Assembly: GCA_900554345.1 (NCBI GenBank)
Contig: USHH01000007.1
Location: 1 to 23,192, forward strand
DNA length: 23,192 nucleotides
Source of the DNA: an uncultured Bacteroidales bacterium
Lineage (GTDB): Bacteria; Bacteroidota; Bacteroidia; Bacteroidales; Muribaculaceae
Direction: 5' to 3'
Shown: piece after piece, positions 1 to 7,089 of the stretch
Numbering within the stretch: the stretch's first letter is position 1
How the letters are laid out: every line of letters starts with the position of its first letter
The notes under the pieces: model-generated
What the model was told of the DNA's origin: nothing
The model's database searches: none
What the model saw: only the letters and a program-made list of their open reading frames with translations
Program-made: the position numbers and the translations under genes

Positions 1-457
1 TTTAAGCATTTGCATTTTTTAACACAAATCATGCACCGGAAAAATCCGCTGGTCCATTTATTGAACCTACATGGCGCTGGGACGGAGCGTTCGTCTATGT
101 CACTTTCAAACGCCCCAAGCAGGCCCCAAACAGGCCCCAAGCTGAGAACCAGTTGGCCGCTCCAAAGGAACTTATTGAAAACCAGTTGGGGACTAGTTCG
201 CCTCAAGTTCGCCCCAAGTTCGCCCCAAGTAAGACAACTTGTGGATGTAATGGACGATAAAAATTATTCAATAAGAGAATTGACTGAATTATGTGGATTT
301 ATTGATCCAAAGCATTTTAGGGGGAATTATCTTAATCCTGCTCTTGAAGATGGCGCCATAGAACGACTCTATCCACATCAACCCAAGCATCCCAAAACAG
401 AGATATCGACTGACAGAGGCCGCTAAGGAGTGGAAAGAGCACAATTTTAAATCTTAA
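1..457 (+). pseudogene. Frameshifted 3' end of an ATP-binding (AlbA_2/HATPase_c_4, Fic-associated) protein
   Basis: No single frame covers this stretch, but three frames together read as the C-terminus of the large Bacteroidota ATP-binding/'Fic family' proteins. About 6-230 gives GAFVYVTFKRPKQAP and a Pro/Gln-rich linker. About 231-390 gives QLVDVMDDKNYSIRELTE and KHFRGNYLNPALEDGAIE, a winged-helix-like end. About 390-457 gives PKQRYRLTEAAKEWKEHNF before a stop at 455-457. Two one-base frame changes are needed, near 230 in a CCCCAAG repeat and near 390 in an A-run. The 5' part lies outside the window, or another break sits near base 5 where a stop occurs. Family assignment comes from memory of the conserved end motif. 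Sequencing error is an alternative, but two shifts in one short tail favour decay. Confidence 0.6.
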
Positions 458-461
458 AGCG

Positions 462-1022
462 ATGGAAAAAAAGAAAATCAATGCAGTGGATTTACTCTTG
501 TCAAAGCTTGACAGAAAACAAATCGAGAACTTCATCCGAGCAATGAAGGCCAGATATCAATTGCTTTTGATTTTGTCGGCTCTTTCTCTCGTGATGACAG
601 GCTGCGGAAATGAAGAGGATATGAAACCAATCGACCTGACCCTGTTTGCCGGGACGTGGGAAGTCGTACGTCAGGGCGACCAGAATATTTTTAAACGGGA
701 AGAGATTCTCCACATCACATCCTCACGTATTAACGAAGGTTACGAAGACTATCAGGGAAATATCACTACATATTTCCTATCATCCAATGACACTCCGTGG
801 TATGACCAGGACTTTACATGGTCGATTCCGGAAGTTGACGACAACCGGCCTCTGCTGAATGTGACACTTCAAGGCGCCCCGGACAGCAATGGCGTCCCGG
901 AGCGTGATCATTCCTACAGAATAGTCAAATTAACCGACTCGCATATGTGGTGGCAACTCGAAACTGACGGAGACGACGGCATTATAATGCTCAGACGCCG
1001 CAATGATATCCTGATTGAATAG
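462..1022 (+). CDS. Lipocalin-like lipoprotein with a fused foreign N-terminus
   Basis: The frame encodes 186 aa. Residues 1-27 (MEKKKINAVDLLLSKLDRKQ...) look like the cytosolic start of an unrelated protein. Residues 28 onward (ATG at 543) form a normal lipoprotein of 159 aa: hydrophobic h-region LLLILSALSLVM, lipobox MTGC, then a mature domain beginning LTLFAGTWEVV and rich in alternating beta-type residues, as in Bacteroidota lipocalin-like lipoproteins. The biological start is probably 543, which gives a clean signal peptide exported by Sec and lipidated on Cys. No clear Shine-Dalgarno is seen before either start. The upstream 27 codons probably come from a deletion that joined the start of one gene to the next. 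Function is unknown; such lipoproteins are surface or periplasmic small-ligand-type domains. Confidence is good for a lipoprotein and low for any ligand. Confidence 0.7.
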   Translation: MEKKKINAVDLLLSKLDRKQIENFIRAMKARYQLLLILSALSLVMTGCGNEEDMKPIDLTLFAGTWEVVRQGDQNIFKREEILHITSSRINEGYEDYQGNITTYFLSSNDTPWYDQDFTWSIPEVDDNRPLLNVTLQGAPDSNGVPERDHSYRIVKLTDSHMWWQLETDGDDGIIMLRRRNDILIE

Positions 1023-1069
1023 CCAGCGTCTCTCAGGGCGTAGATACTCAGGCATGACGTAATGGCTCA

Positions 1070-1399
1070 TCAAGGTTTCTGCCGGGAGGGGCCTACGAGG
1101 GTCGAGACGGAGCGGGGCTGGATGGCTACGGCGCCAAGATCCGGGAGCTTCCCTGTGAGGGAGAGCGACTCCCCGTCGACGTCGGAGGTGCGGTGCTCTT
1201 TCCACTCCCCCGGCTCCTCATCTCCCTCATTATGCTCCAGAAGCCTCAGCTCTCCCTGCTTTGCCTCGATGGTGTGCGCGGAAGGTTCCCCATCCACGCC
1301 GGCTGCATTGGTTACGGCCGCGGTTGCCTCCGTCCGGGGGACGACGGCCGAAGCCGCCAGCAGCAACGATACAGTGTAGAATCGATACATGACAATCAT
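1070..1399 (-). pseudogene. Internally deleted GH30 glycosidase paralogue
   Basis: This 109-aa frame starts at 1399 (or 1390, MYRFYTVSLLLAASAVV, a signal peptide). It ends with about 45 residues nearly identical to the C-terminus of the intact GH30 enzyme at 3418-4974 (EPGEWKEHRTSDVDGESLSL against EPGEWKEYRTSDVDGESLSL). The catalytic barrel, with both glutamates, is missing. The joining segment around residues 35-60 resembles nothing. At DNA level, 1081-1217 aligns without gaps to 3426-3562. The signal peptide differs from that of the intact enzyme, so this is the shell of a separate paralogue. A plausible promoter survives at 1473-1503. A short secreted product could still be made, but no activity is expected. 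Confidence 0.75.
1081..1217. repeat. Copy A of a 137-bp imperfect direct repeat (GH30 3' end)
   Basis: The stretch aligns without gaps to 3426-3562 with 16 mismatches in 137 bases by my count (about 88% identity). It encodes the C-terminal beta-sandwich strand region of GH30 on the minus strand. The mismatches include several third-position changes, which suggests divergence after duplication rather than a recent assembly artefact. Confidence 0.85.
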
Positions 1400-1472
1400 A
1401 ATGGATCTGCAGGATTCAACTTAATGCCGGATGAAGACAAGATCCGTGATTCCACAACCGGCATCTCGCCGG

Positions 1473-1503
1473 CAAAGGTAAGGAAGCCCTTTGTCACATC
1501 CAA
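1473..1503 (-). promoter_or_regulatory. Candidate Bacteroidota promoter for the truncated GH30
   Basis: On the minus strand TACCTTTG (1473-1480) is preceded by TTG (1501-1503) with a 20-base spacer, matching the Bacteroidota primary-sigma form. A short inverted repeat (CCGG...CCGG, 1461-1472) lies in the predicted leader. The start codon of the truncated gene is about 75 bases downstream. Confidence 0.5.
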
Positions 1504-1541
1504 TAGCCGACAGCATGACACACCATGGATGTGGTGTCGGT

Positions 1542-1712
1542 TTATAAAAAATGACGTATCGTTTTATGAATAGTTGCCGTCCACTGGCCCACCCCGTCTT
1601 CCCTGTGTTTTCGTGACGCCTCTTTATAGGCCGTGGGCGAGAGGCCGGTCACGCTTTTGATGAGTCGGGACAGGCCGCAAACGTTGCGGTCCACTGTGGA
1701 ATATAGCTGGTA
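1542..1712 (-). pseudogene. Remnant of an AraC-type helix-turn-helix C-terminus
   Basis: A minus-strand open stretch of 56 codons (stop to stop) contains VDRNVCGLSRLIKSVTGLSP followed by TAYKEASR. This resembles the second HTH of AraC/XylS regulators (LSRLIK...TGLSP..Y). It has no start codon and no first HTH, and an in-frame stop at 1713-1715 cuts it off. The rest of the gene is not visible in 1713-1958. The length and single motif make this tentative; it reads as debris of a regulator once next to the broken GH30 gene. Confidence 0.42.
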
Positions 1713-1958
1713 TCACCAGCAGAAAGACAACTATATGGTGTCTGGATTCTGACTTAGGGGATATGATGTCGTGACAATATCGAAACACGGGAATATACTG
1801 CACAATCCGGAGCAGACTGTTTCCCGCAGCAAATATAGCCATTTGGTCTGAGTCTGCAAAATTCCCGAGGTCCCCGGTCATGATACGTAACCCGCAGGTT
1901 TACGGGGCGCCGCCGCATAAGGAGTCCCCAGGCCGACCATACACGAGAGTGAGCAACG
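1713..1958. other. Intergenic stretch with no recognised feature
   Basis: Between the AraC-like remnant and the end of the 483-aa gene I see no convincing coding frame, promoter element or strong hairpin. Short open frames here lack recognisable motifs. The stretch is probably degraded former coding sequence. Confidence 0.5.
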
Positions 1959-3410
1959 CTAAAAGGCAGACGGTGAAACAGAATGAATGGAATCGCGCAA
2001 TTTGTGAAACTGATGCATATAATAGGCAAGTCGTGGTGAGCCGGATCCTATTTCACCGGGATTATCCGGATTATGACCTATCAGATCCATATATACACGC
2101 AGCAGGTCATGGCGGGGTTGAATGAAAGGAGCGGTTGAATAGGCGTCTATGATCACGGGCATCCACCGGTCGATCTCATGACGTCTGACACGCCTGTTTC
2201 CGTCAAGCCAGTCTATGATCTCAGGGGCCATTGATTTCAGGTCGTACCAGTAGCCGCGCACGGCACAGAACCGGCATACACCGCCTGTCAGTTGCATCAG
2301 GATACTGTCATATGCATCATCGGCGGCCTCCTCATTGACTCTCCCGATAAGACGCCTGTAATATTTCAGCCTTATGAGATTCCAGTTGTCGGATACCGGC
2401 ATATTGACTTTTAACCTTATGCCGAGCTCAAACGTGGCGCTTCCGACCCTGTCGGCCAAAGGCCGGTTCCTGTCGGCCATCACTTCATCAAGCTTCCGTA
2501 GCAAATCTTCCTCTATGTTTCTGTCCCACTCGATGATTTCCGGTGCAGGTGTCTCGAGACCATGATATGCCTTGCCCTGGGAAATCTTCTTCACCTCCAT
2601 AACGACATATTTGGCAAGAGTGGGCAGAGGGTCACGAAAGCCGGAAGTGGAATCCTCCAGTCCTTTGCTCACACGGGCTGCAAAATGCTCATATATCGCT
2701 ATGGCTTCCGGCAATTCATCCAAAACACCTCTTATGACAGCATCGGAGACCGGCAACATGATCATATCATATAGATAGCTGTCGAATGCACCGCCACGGC
2801 ACGCGGTCTCCAACCATTTCCAGCCGGTACGGTCGCAAAACTCAAGCAGGTGTGGACTTGACGAGAAGGCTGTAGCCATGTATCCGGCGAATTTCATACG
2901 GTCATTGATCTTACAGGTGGCCCAGTCGTCGGCCGTATTGAGGACTGCGCGGGCAATCCACATTCCGGGATCATCAAAGATACAGTCTGTCTCTGAATCC
3001 AGCCGATACAAAACCTGATTCCGCAGTTTTACGGTTTTCGGATCATCCGGGGGCATTCTTCTGATGGCTTCGATCCGCGCTTTGACGTCGAGGTCGGGAA
3101 TCAGGCTTCGGAATGTCGCCCGGAATCCATGAGACTCCGACAGGAGGGGATTGTCAACGCTATACCTGCACGACACCATAACGCCATCCAGCTCCACCCT
3201 GTAAGTGCCGCCAAGCCATGACAGGGTGACTTCCGATTCCGATACATCCGACACACACACACTCCCCTCCCCTTTAAATTCGATTACCTTACCGGGATGC
3301 AGCTCTGCCAAGAAAAATGTCTGCTCCGACGGCATATGATTTCTCAAACCACCGGTCTCGACAAACTCGGTGTACAGGCACACATGGAGAACTAAGGGTG
3401 TTTCCTTCAT
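1959..3410 (-). CDS. Unrecognised 483-aa cytosolic protein
   Basis: I do not recognise the family. The frame is open further upstream, but residues before MKETPLVLHVCLYTEFV are a shadow of the GH30 3' end, so the start is taken at 3410, 8 bases after the GH30 stop. There is no signal peptide, lipobox or transmembrane segment. The first ~105 residues look beta-rich (VIEFKGEGSVCVSDVSESEVTLSW). The rest is mostly helical and Trp/Tyr-rich, with LTGGVCRFCAVRGYWYDL around two-thirds along. There is no nucleotide-binding or catalytic signature. The short spacing from GH30 suggests cotranscription, but a cytosolic protein of this kind has no obvious part in glycan breakdown. Composition looks less GC-rich than the GH30 gene, which may indicate separate origin. 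It reads as an intact gene of unknown function. Confidence 0.7.
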   Translation of the reverse strand: MKETPLVLHVCLYTEFVETGGLRNHMPSEQTFFLAELHPGKVIEFKGEGSVCVSDVSESEVTLSWLGGTYRVELDGVMVSCRYSVDNPLLSESHGFRATFRSLIPDLDVKARIEAIRRMPPDDPKTVKLRNQVLYRLDSETDCIFDDPGMWIARAVLNTADDWATCKINDRMKFAGYMATAFSSSPHLLEFCDRTGWKWLETACRGGAFDSYLYDMIMLPVSDAVIRGVLDELPEAIAIYEHFAARVSKGLEDSTSGFRDPLPTLAKYVVMEVKKISQGKAYHGLETPAPEIIEWDRNIEEDLLRKLDEVMADRNRPLADRVGSATFELGIRLKVNMPVSDNWNLIRLKYYRRLIGRVNEEAADDAYDSILMQLTGGVCRFCAVRGYWYDLKSMAPEIIDWLDGNRRVRRHEIDRWMPVIIDAYSTAPFIQPRHDLLRVYMDLIGHNPDNPGEIGSGSPRLAYYMHQFHKLRDSIHSVSPSAF

Positions 3411-3417
3411 ATATCTT

Positions 3418-4974
3418 TTATCTTTGCCGGGAGGGGCCGACGAGGGTCGTGACGGAGCGCGGCGGGATGGAGACGGCGTCGAGGTCCGGAAGAGTCCCTG
3501 TGAGGGAGAGCGACTCTCCGTCGACGTCGGAGGTGCGGTACTCTTTCCACTCACCCGGTTCCACGCCGCCGATGGAAATGGCCTCCGGCTCATTGCCGTA
3601 ATTGATCACTACCATGACGTCGCTACCGTCGGCATTCCTGAATGCGGAGCACATCAGGCCGTAAGGGTCGGTCGAGCTGTCGGGATCCTTGCTGCCGTCG
3701 CGCATCACGTCGTAGCGCACGGCGCCCGGTCGGATGAAGCGGCTCCAGTTGCCCATCGCCCACAGCAGCTTCGAGTCGACGATGGTGTCGGTGTCGGCAC
3801 CCGGCTCCCGGTATTGGAAGAGCAGCCCGTCCTTGTAGTCGCCGCCCACGGAGCGCCACCACTGCCAGCTGCGCGCGTCGGCGAAGACAAGGTCGTGATG
3901 GATCATGCGGGCCACATAGAGGGCCGTCTTCATAGTGCGGTCGTAGCCGCCTCCCCCGCCGATCTCCTCGTCGTTGCCCATGATGCAGACCTCGCTCTGC
4001 CAGAAATCGACGTCATACTTGCGCAGCGTGTCGCGCAGGGCCTTGCGGCATTCCTTCATGTAGCCGACCGGCGTATTTGTCCAGTAGCTGTGGGCGGCCA
4101 TCATTCGCGGCATATTCCTAAGGTCGCCCACATACGTGTCGACGCTGTCGGGCGAGAAGAACGACTGTATGAGGTATCCCCTCTCAGGCCCCGTCATATG
4201 GGTAGCCATCATGCATCTGTAGTCCGACGACTCCGGGAGGATGACCTTTGTGTCGAGACGTCGCTTCTGGAGCTCGTCGTCGAGCAGACGCGAGAGGCTG
4301 GCGATCTCATACTTGGTGGCCGGGGTTCCCTCCTGTTTTGGTCCCTGCCAGTTCCAGTGGCCGTCGGGCTCGTTGACGGGCGACAGCCAGTCGAGCGTGA
4401 CGCCGTCATGCGTCTTCAGCCCTTCCACCACATCGACCATGAAGCGGGCGAAATCATCATAGCGCTCTTCTTTCAGATTATATGTGCCGTCGCGCCCGGT
4501 ATTGGTTGCGAGGCCGTTTTTGGTAAAGTAGACCGGCGGGGAGTTGAGGAATCCGAGCAGATAGGGCACTCCGTAATCCTTCGCGAGCTTCAGGAAGGCG
4601 CGCTGGCCGGCCTGCTTCGTCCAGTCGTAGGAGCCGTCGGCCCTCAGGAAGCATTCCGTGCGGGTGCCGGGGTTGATATGGCTGCTGTCGCCCTGCTCCG
4701 CGCTTCCGGCCCCGATGTTGAAGCGCCAGATGCTGAGCCCTATTCCCTCGGGGTTGCCGTTGGAGTCGGTCTTGGAGCTGAAGAGCAGACGGGCGGTATT
4801 GTCGCGTATCGGCTCGGGCATCTCACCGATGCGCCACATGCTCCAGGCGTCGGAGGCGCCGAAGCCGTCGATCTGCTGCCTATGCTCCGAACGGTCGACT
4901 GTGAAGGTCGCGGTCTGCCGCGCACCAATCGCGAATGCAGCCATCATGCAGGCTGCCATTATTATTTTCCTCAT
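3418..4974 (-). CDS. Secreted glycoside hydrolase family 30 enzyme
   Basis: This 518-aa protein carries a signal peptide (MRKIIMAACMMAAFAIGARQ). The GH30 opening motif IDGFGASDAWS is at about residues 35-45. The acid/base motif SPVNEPDGHW has Glu202, and the nucleophile motif DFWQSEVC has Glu328. A C-terminal beta domain (about 410-518) starts near the MVVINYG segment. GH30 enzymes are retaining beta-glycosidases (glucosyl, xylosyl, beta-1,6-galactan and related substrates); the sequence at hand does not fix the substrate, though the N-terminal pattern recalls endo-beta-1,6-galactanase-type members. There is no SusC/SusD pair nearby, so it is not in a complete polysaccharide-utilisation locus here. 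It lies between dinD and the 483-aa gene on the same strand. Its last ~45 codons are duplicated at 1081-1217. No TAnnTTTG promoter is evident just upstream. Confidence 0.9.
   Translation of the reverse strand: MRKIIMAACMMAAFAIGARQTATFTVDRSEHRQQIDGFGASDAWSMWRIGEMPEPIRDNTARLLFSSKTDSNGNPEGIGLSIWRFNIGAGSAEQGDSSHINPGTRTECFLRADGSYDWTKQAGQRAFLKLAKDYGVPYLLGFLNSPPVYFTKNGLATNTGRDGTYNLKEERYDDFARFMVDVVEGLKTHDGVTLDWLSPVNEPDGHWNWQGPKQEGTPATKYEIASLSRLLDDELQKRRLDTKVILPESSDYRCMMATHMTGPERGYLIQSFFSPDSVDTYVGDLRNMPRMMAAHSYWTNTPVGYMKECRKALRDTLRKYDVDFWQSEVCIMGNDEEIGGGGGYDRTMKTALYVARMIHHDLVFADARSWQWWRSVGGDYKDGLLFQYREPGADTDTIVDSKLLWAMGNWSRFIRPGAVRYDVMRDGSKDPDSSTDPYGLMCSAFRNADGSDVMVVINYGNEPEAISIGGVEPGEWKEYRTSDVDGESLSLTGTLPDLDAVSIPPRSVTTLVGPSRQR
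3426..3562. repeat. Copy B of the 137-bp imperfect direct repeat
   Basis: This is the intact partner of 1081-1217 and lies at the 3' end of the GH30 gene. It includes a 20-base run in common (GTGAGGGAGAGCGACT and neighbours) and the shared GTCGACGTCGGAGGTGCGGT. Confidence 0.85.
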
Positions 4975-4978
4975 TATT

Positions 4979-5014
4979 ATCTTGCATTACATGATTATCT
5001 TGCATTACATGATT
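4979..5014. repeat. Perfect 18-bp tandem duplication upstream of GH30
   Basis: ATCTTGCATTACATGATT occurs twice back to back (4979-4996 and 4997-5014), 4 bases upstream of the GH30 start codon on the minus strand. In the sense direction each copy holds ATGTAATG, a start codon followed at once by a stop, so the GH30 leader carries two start-stop elements in its last ~40 bases. Confidence 0.9.
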
Positions 5015-5053
5015 GCCCCTTGCGAGACTAATGAACGCCATGCATCCATTGAA

Positions 5054-5884
5054 TCACTTCCTTTTCCCTGGTAGAATTCTTTTCTCATCAGCCTTAAGCC
5101 GACGCTCCACTTTCTTCACATCCTCTTCGGCCGGTAGAGATTCCGGGCAGATGCCTCTGTCAAGAAGCATATTACGGACAGCGCTGTTGTTGTCAACATG
5201 TTCTCGCTCTATACCGATTTGCCCGTGCAGATCTTTCTGCTGCACATTCACAGAGGTCATCTCTGCAGCCAGATCCTTTGCCTTTATAGCGATGGTAGAC
5301 AGGAAGTCGGCAAGAGGTCTTTTCTCCGGAGCGCCTACACGGCGTTTCATCATGGCTGTGTCGAGCCCGAATAACGCCCGGTCGCCTTTAGCCCTTATTA
5401 TAGCAAATCCTTTGGAATCCACACCACGCTCATACAGCACTCCTGAAAGAGTATGCTCGGTTTCGGCGAGTTTAGCACGGGCCTGCACTCGTTCATAATC
5501 AAGAAGCCGTTGATGCACAAGCTCTGCCCTACGGGTCTGGACCGCAAAATAGTTCTGAGCGAAAGCGATCTCAGGTTTCCTCGGATCGCCGTTTTGCGCC
5601 ACCAGATAGCATGCATAGCGGGTAAGCATCACGTCATCAACCTGACGCTGAGCTCCGGAGCCAACGGGAACCATTTTGCTGACGTCAGCAAAATGGTCTG
5701 AGATCATTTCTCCGGCATTCTTAGCTGAATCTTTCGCTTTTTCAATGATGGCCTGGAAATTACGCCACTGTATATAGCCCATTACGGGCGCGAGTTCTCT
5801 CGCGCTCCAGCATTCCAGGCCATTATAATCGATGGCTATCGACTCGAAACTATTGAAAAGATCCTGAATCTCGTTTGCTTTCAT
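5054..5884 (-). CDS. dinD: DNA damage-inducible protein D (DinD)
   Basis: This 276-aa protein is close in length to E. coli DinD (about 274 aa). The Bro-N-like start IDYNGLECWSARELAPVMGY and the motif HFADVSKMVPVGSGAQRQVDDVMLTRYACYLVAQNGDPRKPEIAFAQNYFAVQTRRAE (residues ~64-120) are typical of the family. A basic, charged C-terminus ends in GKRK. In E. coli DinD belongs to the SOS regulon and inhibits RecA strand exchange in vitro; in Bacteroidota the role is inferred. The protein is cytosolic. The start at 5884 gives the usual N-terminus and lies about 35 bases after a TAACTTTG element. The coding sequence contains an unusual 28-bp perfect palindrome (5670-5697). Confidence 0.92.
   Translation of the reverse strand: MKANEIQDLFNSFESIAIDYNGLECWSARELAPVMGYIQWRNFQAIIEKAKDSAKNAGEMISDHFADVSKMVPVGSGAQRQVDDVMLTRYACYLVAQNGDPRKPEIAFAQNYFAVQTRRAELVHQRLLDYERVQARAKLAETEHTLSGVLYERGVDSKGFAIIRAKGDRALFGLDTAMMKRRVGAPEKRPLADFLSTIAIKAKDLAAEMTSVNVQQKDLHGQIGIEREHVDNNSAVRNMLLDRGICPESLPAEEDVKKVERRLKADEKRILPGKRK
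5670..5697. repeat. 28-bp perfect palindrome inside dinD
   Basis: The left half ACCATTTTGCTGAC (5670-5683) is followed with no spacer by its exact reverse complement (5684-5697). It lies over dinD codons for about residues 63-72, and the same peptide HFADVSKMV is read on both strands. Symmetry ends at 5669/5698. Confidence 0.9.
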
Positions 5885-5917
5885 TTTATAACATATGGAT
5901 AATGTGATTCATGTCTG

Positions 5918-5925
5918 CAAAGTTA
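5918..5925 (-). promoter_or_regulatory. dinD promoter -7 element
   Basis: TAACTTTG on the minus strand lies 33 bases upstream of the dinD start and matches the Bacteroidota TAnnTTTG form. Upstream is a T-run rather than a clean TTTG. No LexA-type palindrome was recognised in 5885-5960. Confidence 0.6.
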
Positions 5926-5990
5926 AGAAAAAAAGGCTTTATGTAAGCATCAATGTCTACCGTTGCGGGCAGAATATGGAAAAAACTGTT

Positions 5991-6011
5991 TCATCCGGGA
6001 TTCGCGGATGA
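5991..6011. promoter_or_regulatory. Inverted repeat in the dinD/kinase divergent region
   Basis: TCATCCG (5991-5997) and CGGATGA (6005-6011) form a 7-bp stem with a 7-base gap, in the divergent intergenic region (5885-6093) about 30 bases upstream of the kinase -33 element. It could be an operator; this is inference from position only. Confidence 0.3.
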
Positions 6012-6033
6012 GCGCCTAAGGTCCGGGCGGCGA

Positions 6034-6073
6034 ATGATTATTTGGGAGATTCGTCGGAAATAGCTACCTTTGC
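6034..6073 (+). promoter_or_regulatory. Promoter of the histidine kinase operon (extended cassette)
   Basis: TTTG (6041-6044), a 20-base spacer and TACCTTTG (6065-6072) form a canonical Bacteroidota promoter, with the kinase ATG at 6094. The whole 40-base segment matches 17723-17762, upstream of the ATPase gene, at 32 of 40 positions by my count, including the spacer. Confidence 0.75.
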
Positions 6074-6093
6074 CAATCTCATCACCGACAACA

Positions 6094-7071
6094 ATGAAAG
6101 GATTTAGATGGAAATCTCTCCTATGGTGGGGAGCTGCTATCTTAGGCTACTACGTCTGGTTCCAGTCGTTCTACAATGCGGTGGCAAGCAAATCACTGTT
6201 TCCGTACCGCGACATTGGCGAGCTCACCTCAGGAATCCTCCTCAACTTCCCACCCACGCTGACGGTCTGCCTGATCAATCTGGCCGTCATCTTCCGCCTT
6301 GTGCGTATCTCCAACCTCAGGCTCAAGATATGCATCGACCTGCTCTTATCCATCGCCGGGGTTATTGCGGTCGACCTTTTATACATCGGTGTGACAGCCC
6401 GCCCGGTAGTTGACTTCGCCGGCACCGTACTTGCCGACATCGTATTGTTCTGCATCATCGAGGTGGTCTATTATTTTCGTCACATCTCCCGTCTGCGTAG
6501 CGAGAAAGAGGATGCAGAGCGCCGGGCGCTGCAATACAAATACGACGCGCTGAAGGCACAGATCAATCCCCACTTCCTCTTTAACTCCCTCAACCTGCTC
6601 AATTCGCTCGTGGCCATCGATTCGGATCTGTCGAAAAAATTCATTTACGAACTCTCGTCTATGTATCGCTATATCATGGCCCAACACAACCGCGAGAGCG
6701 TGAGCGTGACAGAGGAGCTTACGTTTCTCGCCTCCTACGTGTCGGTGCTCGAGATGCGCTACACCGACAAATTCTCCGTTGCATTCCGTGGCACCCCGAC
6801 CCCGGAATGCCGCATCATACCCTTCACGCTTCAGCTGCTGGTGGAAAACGCAACCAAGCACAACGCCATCACCTCAAAATCCCCGATGAGGATAGAGATA
6901 ACCATATCCGACTCCGGAATCACCATCACCAACCCCGTATATCCTAAAGAGAGCGTTTCCGGCGCCCATATGGGCCTCAGATACCTCTCGCAGCTCTACG
7001 CAGCCCATCAGCGCGTTTTCAGCGTTGAGAAGACAGAGAAGACATTCACGGCATCTGTGCCTTATCTTTGA
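6094..7071 (+). CDS. LytS-type sensor histidine kinase (His_kinase family)
   Basis: This 325-aa inner-membrane kinase has an N-terminal membrane region of about four hydrophobic spans (about residues 8-30, 46-70, 78-100 and 108-130), a short coiled linker (SEKEDAERRALQYKYDALKAQ), then AQINPHFLFNSLN with the phospho-acceptor His160. The ATP-binding N-box is LQLLVENATKHN (Asn252), and HMGLRYLSQLY lies near 300. This is the PF06580 pattern that pairs with LytTR regulators. There is no periplasmic sensor domain of any size, so sensing is probably in or at the membrane. A longer frame from TTG at 6070 is rejected because it lies inside the promoter -7 element. The partner regulator starts 18 bases downstream. 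Confidence 0.9.
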   Translation: MKGFRWKSLLWWGAAILGYYVWFQSFYNAVASKSLFPYRDIGELTSGILLNFPPTLTVCLINLAVIFRLVRISNLRLKICIDLLLSIAGVIAVDLLYIGVTARPVVDFAGTVLADIVLFCIIEVVYYFRHISRLRSEKEDAERRALQYKYDALKAQINPHFLFNSLNLLNSLVAIDSDLSKKFIYELSSMYRYIMAQHNRESVSVTEELTFLASYVSVLEMRYTDKFSVAFRGTPTPECRIIPFTLQLLVENATKHNAITSKSPMRIEITISDSGITITNPVYPKESVSGAHMGLRYLSQLYAAHQRVFSVEKTEKTFTASVPYL

Positions 7072-7089
7072 GCTCATCACCATAAAAAC

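Noticed and set aside
3411..3593. 61-residue N-terminal extension of the 483-aa protein
   Set aside because: It is a Ser/Pro/Arg-rich out-of-frame reading of the GH30 3' end on the same strand.
3370..5031. 553-codon plus-strand open frame
   Set aside because: It is antisense to the GH30 gene, which has signal peptide and catalytic motifs. The plus-strand product is a Val/Ala/Arg/Gly-rich shadow with no domain.
6070..6093. Longer TTG start for the histidine kinase
   Set aside because: It overlaps the TACCTTTG promoter element, so the codons lie at or before the transcription start.
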